Shown piece after piece: positions 19,471 to 31,034 of a stretch of DNA of 64,000 nt (position 1 is its first letter; each line of letters starts with the position of its first letter). Both the position numbers and the translations under genes were made by a program. The notes under the pieces are model-generated. The model had not been told where the DNA came from and made no database searches. It saw only the letters and a list, made by a program, of their open reading frames with translations. The stretch lies in contig NC_079914.1 of NCBI RefSeq assembly GCF_024868665.1, positions 3,280,593-3,344,592 of the forward strand. The letters are read 5' to 3'. The DNA is from Triplophysa rosa (lineage: Eukaryota > Chordata > Actinopteri > Cypriniformes > Nemacheilidae).

Positions 19471-19854
19471 CTGACTGATTTTTATTGTGTGCAAAAGAGG
19501 GAGGAGTGAAAATAAGCCCATTTCTTGGAAATGCACCACAAACATATTTCTAGCAATTAAGCAAAAGTTTGTAGATATTTTTCTGCAAATTTTAATCTGT
19601 AAGCCATTTTAAGGATACATTATATATATAAATGCTTTCATCATGCAAGGGTTCAATCAAGGGTTGTTGATTAGGAAAAATGTACAAATTTCATCTCAAT
19701 TCTAAGTTTTCAAGTGTTATTTACTTTTTGATGATACTATTTTCTCCATGTTAGTATGGAACTTTTAGGTTTTCTGCTTCGGCTGTATTATACAGCACTA
19801 CATGCCAACTGAACAAAAGATTCAGCTGTGTTTATGTTAGTATAGATTACAAAG

Positions 19855-19917
19855 TGTGTGTGCGTGCGCGTGCGTGTGTGTTCGTATTCGTGTGTGTGCG
19901 TGCGTGCGTGCCATTTG
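19855..19917. repeat. GT/GCGT microsatellite
   Basis: Impure (GTGTGC)n tract; the orthologous tract in copy B is at 27722-27755. Confidence 0.8.
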
Positions 19918-21092
19918 TGGCCACATTTGTAATTAATAAAAATATAAAATACACTTAAAGTCTGCTAAATTGGAACAACTTATTTGTACTTTATTGTGTA
20001 CCATACAGTCACAACTTGGATACTAATGTAATGTACAAAAATTTTTGGATTAGGTTGATGGAGAGCACTTTGCAAATATTCTGATAGAGAAGCGTTGCTG
20101 TCTGCATTTGAGCCACCTGGTCACACCGTGTATCCTTAGGCAGGAGCGGTAGTATAACTACAGCAGAGTCAAAAGAAAAAATCATTTCTCCAGAGACATG
20201 ACACTGCAAAATCCCTGATGTTAAATTAACAATATGTGTGTTAAATTAACACCGGTCAGTGTTTATATTGAACTGTGAGAATGTAAATCTCCAAGCATAA
20301 AATATAGCCTACCAAAGCAATAGTAGTAGTATAGACAGTTTTAAATGCGATATCTTCTCCTCTCTCTATCTCGGTGAGTTCAGTATAACAAAGTGAATTA
20401 TCGCATATAGCCAATTTCTTTATTTAAATCACTGCGTAAGGCAAAGTGTAAAATTAATGTACTAGTGTTGTGTAGCTCTAAAACTGTTAGCTGCTAATTC
20501 AACACAAATGATGCCACAAAGTGTCTGTACTGTACAAGATAAAATGCGTATCACAATGCGTTTAAAAGAAATAAAGTGTGCGCTGCTGGACAAGAAAGAT
20601 CTGCAGAAGTAACTGTCTGTGTGCTTGCTTGAAAGTGAAGACTACACCTGTCTGATCTCGAGAGATCCGTCTGCCATAAACAACTATTTACTCGACTGCA
20701 CGTTTGTGTATATATTCATCCTTATTATTTAGTGTCTGTTTTTATACATATGATGTAGCCTGGAAGATAAATAGTAATTTTCAATAAGGATTTCAGATCA
20801 CGTTCACTTTTCAAAACTGTTTAAACAACTGTGATTAGCAATGAAGTAGTTATAAAAAAAATTCTTCAGTTGTTTTCCATGGTTGAAATCCTGGACACGC
20901 CCCTTGCTGATTATGGATCTGGATATTATGAAGAAAAGGGAAGTTCAAAAGGTCTTCCACTAAAGGGAAGTGACCCAGCAAGAAGTGAAGCAATGATTCA
21001 ATGATGCAAACAGACTTCTGCTTCAATTAATTTAAACTGAAATCAGCTTAGTGTTGTTTCATTTTGTTTCAATAAAGTTACACCCCAACAGG

Positions 21093-21260
21093 ATGGACTC
21101 AAGGACAACGACACAGGATAAAGGAATAACGATAATGACAATACAGTGCATCTGTGGCAGGATCTGCAAGAATGAGAGGGGTTTAAAAATCCATCAAGGC
21201 AGAATGAGATGCTTGACAGCGGCAACGAAGACACAACGCACAGAAGCGACTTCCTGGTAA
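21093..21260 (+). pseudogene. RLE-LINE N-terminal zinc-finger segment
   Basis: From ATG 21093, residues 18-40 read CICGRICKNERGLKIHQGRM followed by RC, a C-x-C...H zinc finger of the kind at the start of R2-group LINE proteins. The frame stops after 55 codons at 21260, and the following Pro/Glu-rich part continues in other frames. Confidence 0.6.
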
Positions 21261-22007
21261 CACGCAGGAAGAGCTAGGCCCGGGGGCAACCCACAGTGCC
21301 CAGAGCCTCCTAGTGTCGCCAACACCTGCTGCCATCAGCTCACCTGCCACTATAACCCAAGAAACATCATCTCCCAACAACCCACAGAGCCTCTAAAGCC
21401 AGCCTGCCCTTTTGGTCCAGCCAAGGGTCCAGTGGCCCAAATCCTCCAAGAGAGTTGAGTGGCAACAATTTGATGAAGATGTAAGCCAGGTCCTGGAAGT
21501 AACAGTCAACCGACTGAGAACGATGACAACCCTCATAGTGAACATCGCAGCTGAACGATTTGGAACCGAGGTATCCATGCCTGCTCCATCGTATATGCTC
21601 CAAGCCACAGAGCAAGGAAGATCCACTGCCTCTGGGAAGAACTCAGGCTGCTAAAGAGGCAATACAAGTCAGCGGGGCAAGTCGAGAGAGCCGGCCTAGC
21701 GGACCTGAGAGCAATCCTAAGGAAACAACTCTTGACCTTACGGAGGGCAGAGTTTCACAGAAGGAGGCGGAAGGAGAGAGCCAGGAAGAGAGCAGCATTC
21801 TTGGCCAATCCATTCAAGTTGACCAAGTAGCTCCTTGGCCAAAAGAGAGCTTGCCGCCTTACCTGCTCCAAGGATACCAAAAACGACCATCTCAAGGCCA
21901 CTTATAGTGACTCCATCGGAGGACAACCGCTGGGTCCATGCGATGCTCTGATAACACCACCAGAGCCCTCATTAAAATCGGACCTGAAGGAGCCCCGCCT
22001 AAGGGAA

Positions 22008-22604
22008 GTGGAGGAAGTAGTGAGCAGGGCAATATCGAGCTCAGCACCAGGCCCAAGTGGAGTGCCCTATAAGGTGTATAAGAACTGCCCAAAGCTACTA
22101 CATTGGCTTTGGAGGGTCCTGAAGGTGATCTGGAGGAGAGGGAAGATCGCCCAGCCATGGAGGTATGCTGAGGGAGTGTGCATACCAAAAGAGGAGAAGT
22201 CTGAGAATATCGACCAGTTTCGGGTCATCTCCTTGCTCAGTGTGGAGAGTAAAATCTTCTTACCTCTGTGCAAAAGGGAGGTATACCAGGAGTTCCCGGT
22301 TGTCTGGAACACACGGGCGTTGAAACCCAGCTAATCAGGGAAGCAAGAGAAGGCAGAGGGGACCTGGCTGTACTGTGGCTGGACCTCACCAATGCCTATG
22401 GCTCAATACCCCACATGCTGGTGGAGGTCGCACTGGAGAAACACCATGCACCGCAGAAGGTGAAAGATCTCATCTTGGACTATTACAGCAAGTTCAGCTT
22501 GAGAGTCTCCACTGGCCAGCTAACATCTGACTGGCACCAGCTGGAGGTGGGGATAATCACTGGCTGTACCATCTCAGTGACCCTCTTTGCACTGGCAATG
22601 AACT
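22008..22604 (+). pseudogene. RLE-LINE reverse transcriptase, first half
   Basis: Frames 22008-22334 and 22268-22604 carry SSAPGPSGVPYKVYK, IDQFRVISLLSVESKIF, GIPGVPGCLEHTGVETQLIR, AVLWLDLTNAYGSIPHMLVE and GIITGCTISVTLFALAMN. These are fingers and palm of an RLE-LINE reverse transcriptase including the LDLTNAYGS catalytic block. A deletion and frame change lie at about 22270. The catalytic MDD box is missing; the sequence jumps at 22605 to foreign DNA. Confidence 0.72.
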
Positions 22605-23045
22605 TTTTTTTTGTCTGTGTTCAACTTTGATTTATCTTGGTTTTCTTGCATAGCTGCTTTGATGCAATGCAAATTGTAAACGCACTATAACATTAAATTA
22701 CATTGAATTGAATGACAGTGAGTTACTAAGACATAACACATTAGATCGTGCAGGGTTCATGTTTGTGACCGATCTTATTAGAGACACGCTAACATCTCCA
22801 AGACAGCGCAGAAATGCCATAGCGCCAGAAATAGAAGAAATCACTACATTCACATATTTAGCAACTGGAGAAATATGCAGCAGAGATGATTTGGTACTGT
22901 CACAACCTACTATGGGGATCACACAAACATTTACAGCACTTACAGAAACTTATTGTGTCACTGTTAATTTTCTATCAAATACGTTGACATTGGTAAATGA
23001 AGAATAAAGAATATATGTGTGTGTGCGTGAGTATTGTGAAACAGG
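22605..23045 (+). mobile_element. Foreign insertion in the LINE: L2-type tail joined to a Harbinger (HARBI1-like) fragment
   Basis: 22625-22710 is an L2-like 3' tail (TTGCATAGCTGCTTTGATGC ... CACTATAACATTAAATT plus TTGAA). It is followed by an ORF at 22708-23007 whose LTSPRQRRNAIAPEIEEITT, TYLATGE and LSQPTM resemble the N-terminal part of Harbinger/PIF transposases (HARBI1-like: RRNALT..., FLATG, LSQPTVS). Only a short fragment is left, without the DDE core. This block replaces the part of the LINE that should hold the catalytic MDD box. Confidence 0.5.
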
Positions 23046-23051
23046 GCCCAG

Positions 23052-24407
23052 GTCTTTGGTACTAAAGAAGGGGAAGATTACAGACAGATTCCGCTTCAGG
23101 CTAGGAGAACACCAGATCTCGTGAGTCACAGAGAGACCAGTGAAGAGCCTTGGGAAGGTCTTCAACTGCAGCCTGAATGACAGAGACTCCATCAAGGCAA
23201 CCGGTGCTGACCTGGAGGGATGGTTGAGAACAGTGTACAAGTCTGGGCTCCCTGGAAGATTCGAGGCCTGGGTCTACCAGCATGGAATCCTCCCAAGAAT
23301 GCTCTGGCCTCTGCTCATCTATGAGGTCCCCATGACTGTGGTGGAAGGTTTTGAGCAAAAGGTGAGCAGCTATCTACGCAGATGGCTGGGTCTACCACTT
23401 AGCCTATGTAACATCGGGCTATATGGGAACACCAACAAGCTCAGGCTCCCTTTTAGTTCAGTCAAGGAGGAGTTCATCGTTGCACTGGCACGGGAACGGG
23501 AACACCTGCTTTACTATGGATCCAGAGATGCCAAAGTGTCCGTGCAGGGATTGTTGTGAGGACAGGGAGGAAGTGGAGGGCAGCCGAGGCAGTCCAGCAA
23601 GCATAGACTCTGCAGAGGCAGAGGCTGGTACAGGAGGAGGTGCGAGCTTCAGTCGAGGAAGAGCGAACCAGCAGAGCAGTGGCCATACGGCAGCAAGGCG
23701 CCTGGATGAGGTGGGAGCAGGCGATGGAGCGGAGTGTCACTTGGAAGGACATCTGGAAGTGGAATCCCCAGAGGATCAAGTTCTTGATTCAGGGGGTCTA
23801 TGATGTCCTCCCAAGTCCATCTAACCTGTGCACATGGGGCAAAATAGAAACACCCCTTTGTTCCAAAATAGGGACATTAGAACACATCCTGAGCAGCTGC
23901 TCCAAGGCGCTGGGTGAGGGCCGGTATCGATGGAGGCACGACCAGGTCCTCAAATCCATCGCTGCGGCAATCAGCAAGGGGATCAAGGACAGCCGACACA
24001 CCCAAGCTACAGCCAAGGCAATTCACTTCATCAGGGAAGGACGAAAGCCAGAGAAAGCATCGAAAAGCTGCTCTGTAGGCTTGCTCTCCACAGCCCGGGA
24101 CTGGGCAATGACAGTCGACCTGGAAAGGCAGCTGAAAATTCCATCATACATCACCCAGTCCAAATTGAGACCTGACATCATTTTGGTCTCAGAGGCCACA
24201 AAATAACTGATCTTGGTGGAGCTGACTGTGCCCTGGGAGGAGAGGATGGAGAAGGTTCAAGAGAGAAAGAGGGAGAAATACCAAGAACTGTTGGAGGATT
24301 GTCGGAGGAACGGATGGAGGACCAGGTGTATGCCAGTAGAGGTGGGCAGCAGGGGATTTGCCAGTCACTCTCTGAGCAAGAGGCACCCTGGGCATAAAAG
24401 GTGCTAA
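23052..24407 (+). pseudogene. RLE-LINE thumb, linker and endonuclease region
   Basis: Blocks: SLVLKKGKITDRFRFRLGEH (from about 23054), SLGKVFNCSLNDRDSIKAT, LPGRFEAWVYQHGILPRMLW, a shift after 23559, ARQQGAW-type repeats, FLIQGVYDVLPSPSNLCTWG, GTLEHILSSCSKALGEGRYR, and the nuclease part LRPDIILVSEATK followed after an in-frame TAA (24204-24206) by LVELTVPWEERMEKVQERKR. PD...E-x-T with the downstream lysine fits a PD-(D/E)xK nuclease. Stop and shifts make it inactive. Confidence 0.72.
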
Positions 24408-24649
24408 CCGAAAAAGAGCCATAGGTAACAATGTGGAGGCAGCAGAGAAAGCATCCAGATGGCTCTGGGTGAAGAGGGGAGAGCAGTGGGGGCAGTAGAA
24501 TGCTACTTGGACACAGGCCGGGGTCTGATCAGCCTCGGTCGGGTCGCAAGGATGAGGGTGTCTGTTCAAAGACCCGAAACACCCAGTGACTCCTGGAAAC
24601 TACACTGATGATGTGTCCAAGGTCGTGCATCAGAAGGTGTTTCTGTAAA

Positions 24650-25820
24650 CACTGTACCCATCAGGGCTCAGAGAAAGAATAGGAATATCAGTTTACAGTT
24701 TTCACCTTTCCTTATAAAATTAGGTTACAAGGTGATGTCATTATTAGCATTGTGTTTCATAGTTTTCTTCTACATAGCAAATGTGCCTTACACATTTGCA
24801 ACAACCAGAGAATGAAAGTATTTCTGTATGACCTAGTCAATAAAAAAATCTAAGCAGACACCAGAGTGTTTTAAAAGTATATTATTTTTATTCGTGTTGA
24901 TTATGTACTGTATATGGCAATAATTAAACATACTTAATCATATATAACATTATACAACAGTTCTTTCTGGTTCTCAAATCTGATTGGCTGAGAGCCTTGC
25001 ACTATTCCACCAGTATCATCATGGGTACCTTTTCCCCGTTTGTATCACTCCGCCACTACGCTAAGTCGGACTGAAAGTAAAACACACGTGCATTTGGCTC
25101 TAAGAGTAATTCACAGCACTCAGGAATAGTTTAAAAAAATTCACCGCGGGACACGAGAATCTCGAGAAACACTTTACATAATAGAAATTGCCGTGTGAAC
25201 TTTAACAAAGCACATGTTCCCCATTTCCTTTAAAAATGAGAGGGTTTTAAAGACACTTGTGCCATCGAACTGTTGTAGTTGTGTGATATGGCTCTTTACC
25301 AGTATGGCTGTAATTGTTTCCTGTGCTCGGCCTGTGGCCTCGTACCTCTGGCCTAATCACAACCATGCTGATATATACAGCCGTATCGCACTCCTACTCC
25401 AGCGATATTATATTAATATAAGTGATTCAAAAATTATAATTTGTAGTATTGATGTTTCTATATTGAGGAAGAAAAGATAAATTATTTTAAAATACAACCA
25501 GTCTATATCTGCATAACAATAAAATGACTGTGACTGCAACATAGTTTAATTAACAATTGCAACGACAAGAAGTGAAAACAAATCAGAACATCATTATTTT
25601 GATTTACAACTTTTGCTGTATATACTTTATTCTTTATATTATTTTTATTGTATTGGTAATTTGTCTGTTCCCCTTCCACCATGTTTTTCTCAAGAGATGT
25701 AAACAAAGTAAGCGTTTTATTGTACCTGGTACACATGACAATAAAGATCTTGAATTAAAAGTTAATAAAGCTGGAGACTGTCTTTACTAAATATAAATAA
25801 TGTAAAATATTTTTTAATGA
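24650..25820. repeat. Duplicated flank downstream of the copy-A GIMAP gene
   Basis: Non-coding; corresponds to 35568-37380 in copy B except for a 0.77-kb insertion there. Contains AATAAA signals on the minus strand near 25790-25815 that could end the GIMAP transcript. Confidence 0.5.
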
Positions 25821-25821
25821 T

Positions 25822-26752
25822 CTAGATGTTATTGTACCCCACAAGAGAAGCAAATTCATGTACCTTCTCAACCACAGCTTTTGCATTCTCATAGTTAGCT
25901 TCTGCAGCCTTTTTCATTGCGTCGTACATTGAATCAGCTTCTTCTGCAGCTTTCCATCCAGTGATTGCTCCTACAATAGCTCCTGCAAGAGCTGCAGCTC
26001 CAAGAACACTGCCAGCAATCACAGTACCAACCCCTGCACCTACTGCTCCGGCACCTTCAGCCACTGCTCCTGTTTCCACTACTGCTACTACTCCAGTAAC
26101 TGCAGCTCCTTCTGCAGCCACAACTGCTGATGCACCCATGGATTTTAGCAGTGGCTTTAATATGTTTAATATGTTTACCAGTTTTAATAGTCACACTGAC
26201 AAAACTGACACCCAGAAAAGCACCGAATTCTTTTAAGGTCTGGCCTTCTAGTTGCTCACCAAAAGTGAATAAGATCGCTGTGTGTTTCAGGACACGTTCA
26301 TCTCTCATTAAGTTCAGAAATTCTTCTACCACCTCGTTTTCTTGTTTTGTGTATCTTCCAACTTTTAGAACAAGCACAATGGCATGAAGCACAGTAGTGT
26401 CCATCAGAGCTTTAATGATCTCAGATTTTGTCTTTTCATCATCTTGATCTGTGTCAAAGAATCCAGGAGTGTAAATAACGGTGATCTCTCTTCCATTAAC
26501 CAACCCACGTCCTCTTACAGGTTCATCTGTAGCAGAACTAGCTGTAGCTTTAGGGGTGAATACGTCTTTGTTGAGAATTGTATTGCCGGCACTGCTTTTG
26601 CCATCTCCTGTTTTTCCAATAAGGAGGATATTTCTCCCTGTTAATCATAATAATACAATATTAAAATAAACAATTTATAATGTGAGTCTTCATTAACGCT
26701 TATACATTTTTCAATGAAAGCATTGCACACAACATAATAACTTACGTTCCAT
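25822..26752 (-). pseudogene. GIMAP pseudogene (duplication copy A)
   Basis: Same structure as the copy-B gene: start exon ATG GAA C (26746-26752) with GTAAGT donor, main exon from 26637. The P-loop is present, and the switch-II motif reads VIYTPG in place of DTPG. Compared with copy B, a stretch of about 110 codons between LTLKEF and GAFLGVS (the RCHVIDN block, the helical region and part of the tail) is deleted in frame, and a second lesion after VSVTIKTG changes frame, so the ORF from 26503 ends at 26057 in an unrelated tail while the old C-terminus persists in another frame (25822-26139, ...GWKAAEEADSMYDAMKKAA). Probably non-functional. Confidence 0.75.
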
Positions 26753-27676
26753 GATCCTTTGGTCTGTTAATGAAGTCCATTTCTGTAGGGAAAAATATTA
26801 ATGCTATTCTTGAGTCTTGCCAATTCTTTGTATGGGACAATAATTATATATATTTTTTCTCTACTAATGCTCATGTGAGTGAGTAGCAATGTTTTTCCTC
26901 TTATGTTTCTCCAAACCCCAATAGAAACAGAGCACAATGCGTCACTTTAAAAACCACGCCCACTGGGAGAAAAATCTAAGCCTCTCCATTGACTTTGTAT
27001 TGGGTGAAGCTTCCTCCTTGTCATTTCTGGTTTATAACAAACAAAACAGAACAATGTCTACAATGTCTGTGTGACGAGGTGTACACTAAAGCTAAAAAAC
27101 ACCGGTCGATCCTGTTCACCAAATCGAACTGAATCATTCTAAACAGTTCACGTCTCCATAAGCACTTAATCACGCTATTTCAATTTTAATAGAAAGCATA
27201 TTTGTAACAGCCAATCACATATTTGGAAACAAGTCTTAGTAACTTTTTATTGTCTCCCTTAGGGGCAATTTGTACTAAGTTCTTGAAAATGAAACTTAAA
27301 TGTATACCTCTTATTTTTTTAGCTCGACCCTGCTCGACCAATCACCTTCCTCACATGCATAGCACTGTGGGACTTCAAAAGCAGCGAAGAACATCTACAG
27401 TATGCTGCCTTGCCTTCAGAAATCATTCAGATGAACTTCAAGGTATCAGGAGACAGAAGCACTGGATTCAATGCCTTCATGTCATGCAGATTCCAAAGAC
27501 AGCGCTTTATAGCTTTGAGACGCAGCCCATAAGCAACTAGCCAATATGGAAGAAACTTTCAGGCCATTTCTCAAACGCAAGGCTGCATCCTCCAAAAGTC
27601 GCATTTGTAGGCTGCATACGTGATAACGAATATCTTATTTTAGAATATTAAGCATTATAAATTTGACCATTATTAG
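26753..27676. repeat. Duplicated 5' flank of the copy-A GIMAP locus
   Basis: Corresponds to 38749-39180 plus 41770-42235 of copy B. No coding sequence; CACGCCCAC-type and AGCTCGACC blocks are shared between copies. Confidence 0.5.
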
Positions 27677-28423
27677 TTTAACAAAAGATTCAGCTGTGTT
27701 TATCTTAGTATAGATTACAAAGCGTGTGTGTGTGTGTGCTTGCGTGCGTGCGTCATTTGTGGCCACATTTGTAATTAATAAAAATACAAAATACACTTAA
27801 AGTCTGCTAAATTGGAACAACTAATTTGTACTTTATTGTGCACCATACAGGCAGGAGTATTAGTATAACTACAGCAGAGTCAAAAGAAAAACTAATTCCT
27901 CCAGAGACATGACACCGCAAAATCCCTGATGTTAAATTAACAATATGTGTGTTAAATTAACACCGGTTAGTGTTTATATTGAACTGTGAGAATGTAAATC
28001 TCCAAGCATAAAATATAGCCTACCAAAGCAATAGTAGTAGTAAAGACAGTTTTAAATGCGATATATTCTCCTCTCTCTATCTCGGTGAGTTCAGTATAAC
28101 AAAGTGAATTATCGCATATAGCCAATTTCTTTATTTAAATCACTGCGTAAGGCAAAGTGTAAAATTAATGTACTAGTGTTGTGTAGCTCTAAAACTGTTA
28201 GCTGCTAATTCAACACAAATGATGCCACAAAGTGTCTGTACTGTACAAGATAAAATGCGTATCACATGCGTTTAAAATAAATAAAGTGTGCACTGCTGGA
28301 CAAGAAAGATCTGCAGAAGTAACTTTCTGTGTGCTTGCTTGAAAGTGAAGACTACACCTGTCTGATCTCGAGAGATCCGTCTGCCATAAACAACTATTTA
28401 CTCGACTGCACGTTTGTGTATAT

Positions 28424-29428
28424 CATCGTTGTCGGGCGGAAACCTCCTATGTCCAAATTTGGTCAATTTCGTATTTTTTCACAAATCGATGCTATTGGTC
28501 AGTCCCCATGTGGTCTGTTATTTTTTACAAATTATTAACCAATCTAAAGTGTTGAAAATAGCTTGAGAGCAAATCTCTTAACTCCATTGGACACTTCAAC
28601 TGTCTGAGAAGTCTCGTAACTCCACCTCTTCTTCACTCTGCGGGAGCCTCTCGGCATGTCTCCTGATTGGAAGTTTTTTAGACAATAACGAGTGAGAATA
28701 GTTAGGTTAGATACATTTGAGTAGGTCTGTTTTGTTAAAAATCGATAGCTGTAATGTTTCGGTGCAGAAGGAGGCCCGTGAGCCACGAATGTAAGTTTGC
28801 GAGCAGATTCGGCTAATTTCCGCCTATTAGACAGCCTAGTCAGCTCATCGTTTTTTGTATTACATCACTTATAGTTCTTAAACCTTTAAAATAGAGTTTA
28901 GGAAGATGTATGTAACCACAGTCATTAGCTTTGGTTAACTATTGAAGCCTTTTCTCTTGTCAAGAGGCTCAACGCGACCGCCGACTTTATTTAAGTGCAG
29001 ATTAATTTCCGCCTATATTAGACAGCCTGTTTAACGTTTTATTTTGGTATCGCATCACTCATAGCTCTAACGTTTAAAATAGAGTTTAGGAAGATGTATG
29101 TAACCACAATCATTAGCTTTCATTAGCTCTTAAAGCCTTGTCTCTTTTCAAAAGACTCAACTGGCAGCAGCGACGTCTGTGTCCGTACCATTCTTATCGA
29201 TGACAGCGTAATCTCGTATCGCCCTGCTCCAAAGTTATAAACCTTGTATCTCCGATTAAACATGGTTTTGGGGAAATGTTGTGTTAATGTTGGTACACAA
29301 CAGTATATGATAGCAATATAAGGTATAATACCAACTTTAACGATACAATGTTTAATAACTCAAAAAAATTCCTGAAAAATAATGGTTTTGGAGATGCGAG
29401 GATTCCGCCCGACAGCGACGATATACTC
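28424..29428. mobile_element. 1-kb non-autonomous DNA transposon with TGTCGGGCGGAA termini
   Basis: The left end TATCATCGTTGTCGGGCGGA and the right end TCCGCCCGACAGCGACGATA are inverted repeats with two mismatches. In copy A the uninterrupted sequence CGTTTGTGTATATATTCATC (about 20700-20720) is the empty site, which confirms insertion. The interior contains a diverged direct duplication of about 190 bp (from 28803 and from 28997; shared TTTAAAATAGAGTTTAGGAA). No ORF of note; superfamily not determined. Confidence 0.78.
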
Positions 29429-29709
29429 ATACTTATTCTTTAGTATCTGTTTTATACATATGATGTAGCCTGGAAGATAAATAGTAATTTTCAATAAGGA
29501 TTTCAGATCACATTCACTTTTCAAAACTGTTTAAACAACTGTGATTAGCAATGAAGTAGTTATATAATTTTTTTCTGCAGTTGTTTTCCATGTATAAAAT
29601 CCTGGACACTCCCCTTGCTGATTCTGGATCTGGATATTATGAAGAAGAAAAGGGAAGTTCAAAAGGTCTTCCACTAAAGGGAAGTGACCCAGCGAGAAGT
29701 GAAGCAATG

Positions 29710-30616
29710 GTGCATTGAAGTTTCATAATGAAACTCTTCTCGAGGAACTCTTTGCACATCCCGGATTGATTTGAATAACATTAATGTACTTGTAGTGTGC
29801 AGCAAACACAAATAAGTATCAGATCAGGACTCGGTATGAGCAGATACTTAATGACTCTGATCAGAGCCACAGAAAACCTGATTGGACATCCTTACCTTTA
29901 ATATATCATTAAATTCTTACTATAAATGCAATCACTTAAAAAAATGAACTTCTCCTTTTGTCAGTTTTGCTGAATCCTCTAATGTTCATATTACTTTAAA
30001 AAGCATGTTGCCATATGAACTTAATTTTAAAAATTGTCTTGTCAGATTTTTTGTTCAGCCAACATAACATAGTTGAGTAAAATGCACAGATGAATACAAA
30101 TCCACACAGATTGCCCCTTTTGCACACACTATAGCCGAGCCTCTCTGAGATCTAGAGTTTGAATTGTATTATTTTAATTAATGTCAGAGTCTGACCAGCT
30201 AAACTATTGTGAATCTACAGTACACTGCAGTGTCAAAGCAAATAATAACTGTAAACAGTAAATCATTGTCTGATGCTGCAGTGTATTGTGGGTAATTGTT
30301 GTTCTGCCACCCTCTGGCAGGACTGTAACAACATTACATAGGTTCTTGAGTAATAAGTTAGGATGGGTGAACTTTTAAGTTTGTATTGAGTATGTCTCAG
30401 ATCAAATGAAAGAAATAAAAGTATAGTTGTGGTTTCGTTGTAACTATATTATGAGGTCTATTACTAATAATAAATAAAGCTAAAAAGATCTAAAAAGCAC
30501 TGAAGTGATAAATCCCACAAAGTGCCTTGAAACCCGCTAATTGCTGCTTGCAGCTATATTTTTTATTATTCCTGTAGGATCATCCTAAAGCAAGGGAAAA
30601 GGAAACACTTGTGAAA
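29710..30616 (-). mobile_element. LINE-related insertion, left part (interrupted by the gypsy element)
   Basis: Copy A passes directly from GAAGCAATG to ATTCAATGATGC where copy B has 5.76 kb, flanked by AATG on both sides. The outer parts, 29710-30616 and 35223-35472, therefore belong to one older insertion that the gypsy element split. The right end carries an inverted L2-type tail (TTGTTTCAAAGCAGCTTTAC at about 35438). The left part has no coding region that I can recognise. Confidence 0.45.
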
Positions 30617-30621
30617 CACGT

Positions 30622-30812
30622 TGTTATGTCTTAATGCAGACAAGAAGCTGGAGACCGTAGATTCCTTTCAGTAACATTTATTCACCTAACACATACAGGA
30701 TAACATGCAGGCACATGCTCCGTACTCTACTACTTCTTCTCTCTCTCTGCATCTCTATGCAACTCAAATAGAGGAGTGCCACCTAGCGGTACATTAATGT
30801 GACAACACCACA
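30622..30812 (-). repeat. gypsy LTR (3' on the minus strand)
   Basis: 191 bp, TGTGGTG...TAACA on the minus strand. Contains CCGCTAGGTGGCAC (30789-30776), which resembles a CTCF core site. Confidence 0.92.
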
Positions 30813-31034
30813 TATTCCCCTTTTACTTAAATGATGCTCCTGTAACCAATAAGTAACATGGAACAGAATCAACAGCAAATCTGCCATGCATCAACAATGT
30901 CACACATAATGAATTACATGAAGCAATACATGAAATGAATGCAGAAGAGTATTTAAAGTAATGAACCAACAACTTAATTACAATTCAGCACTTAACTTTC
31001 ATATAAGTATATGATGTGTGTGCAAAAGTCAATG

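Larger units (their letters stand above)
21084..24648 (+). mobile_element. R2-superfamily (RLE) LINE, rearranged and inactive
   Basis: Limits are defined by the empty site in copy B (35566). Plus-strand order: N-terminal zinc finger, reverse transcriptase, C-terminal restriction-like endonuclease, all within a single-ORF LINE plan. At least four frame changes or stops and a foreign insertion (about 22605-23045) interrupt it. Such elements target defined sites by an endonuclease of PD-(D/E)xK type. Confidence 0.75.
19815..27680. repeat. Tandem segmental duplication, copy A
   Basis: Starts at ACAAAAGATTCAGCTGTGTT and ends where the same sequence starts copy B at about 27677. Shared order with copy B: GT-repeat, 20000-21083, 24650-25800, GIMAP locus, 27180-27660. 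Copy A carries an R2-superfamily LINE (21084-24648) absent from B and a deleted GIMAP gene. Confidence 0.82.

Noticed and set aside
20009..20209. 66-codon minus-strand ORF in duplication copy A
   Set aside because: Most of it is deleted in copy B and no family is recognisable.
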